Shown: one piece after another, positions 43,897 through 44,305 of the stretch | How positions within the stretch are numbered: the first letter of the stretch is position 1 | Layout of the letters: each line of letters begins with the position of its first letter | Origin: Limisphaera sp. | GTDB taxonomy: Bacteria > Verrucomicrobiota > Verrucomicrobiia > Limisphaerales > Limisphaeraceae | Length of the DNA stretch: 44,305 nt | Direction of reading: 5' to 3' | Assembly: GCA_025057755.1 (NCBI GenBank) | Contig: JANWVC010000031.1 | Coordinates: 1-44,305 of the forward strand | Position numbers and translations under genes: made by a program | The notes under the pieces: generated by a model | Told to the model about the DNA's origin: nothing | Seen by the model: the letters and a program-made list of their open reading frames with translations, nothing else | Databases searched by the model: none

Positions 43897-44305
<409 letters not shown>

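Overview
The window looks like a chromosomal segment of a GC-rich bacterium of the Verrucomicrobiota (an inference). Pointers are several large secreted proteins sharing one C-terminal-type beta module, a DUF4202 protein, an ABC/GldG/DUF4340 cluster, an acetylxylan-esterase-like secreted hydrolase with a GASGGG nucleophile motif, and 23S/5S rRNA of ordinary bacterial form. A genus cannot be named from the sequence alone.

Region 1 (1-10.1 kb) is an accessory, decaying region. It opens with the trailer end of a CRISPR array (36-bp repeats, 36-38-bp spacers) that runs in from the left edge. Next come a 5'-truncated, frameshifted Gfo/Idh/MocA oxidoreductase, an intact 1990-residue secreted RHS/YD-repeat protein on the minus strand, an unrecognised pseudogene, a degenerate tRNA-Arg(TCG), a shattered SMP-30/gluconolactonase gene and further remnants. 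The RHS protein carries an EF-Tu-like peptide in its C-terminal tail and a second, weaker EF-Tu-like peptide inside the YD region.

Region 2 (10.1-18.8 kb) has plus-strand nuoM and nuoN (antiporter-like subunits of NADH dehydrogenase, without nuoL or the other subunits), a multidomain secreted metzincin protease, a short C4 zinc-ribbon protein on the minus strand, and an inositol-monophosphatase-family enzyme.

Region 3 (18.9-30.4 kb) has a secreted sugar dehydrogenase fused to a cytochrome c-like region, a glycosyltransferase 2 / DUF4202 pair, a two-domain secreted esterase, an ABC exporter operon (ATPase, permease, membrane-anchored TPR protein with a His/Cys cluster), and on the opposite strand a secreted hypothetical protein and a DUF4230 protein.

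Region 4 (31.0-43.0 kb) is a dense minus-strand housekeeping block: dusB-type tRNA-dihydrouridine synthase, dapA, dapB, an MFS exporter, the four-gene ABC ATPase / permease / GldG / DUF4340 cluster, a ParA/Soj ATPase and gcvT. The right edge (43.6-44.3 kb) is the 3' end of an rRNA operon on the minus strand: partial 23S, 5S and a strong intrinsic terminator.

The most unusual signals are the EF-Tu-like peptides in the RHS protein, loss of the usual TM7 lysine in NuoM, the His/Cys-rich loop in the ABC-linked TPR protein, and the esterase's second, apparently catalytically dead, hydrolase domain.
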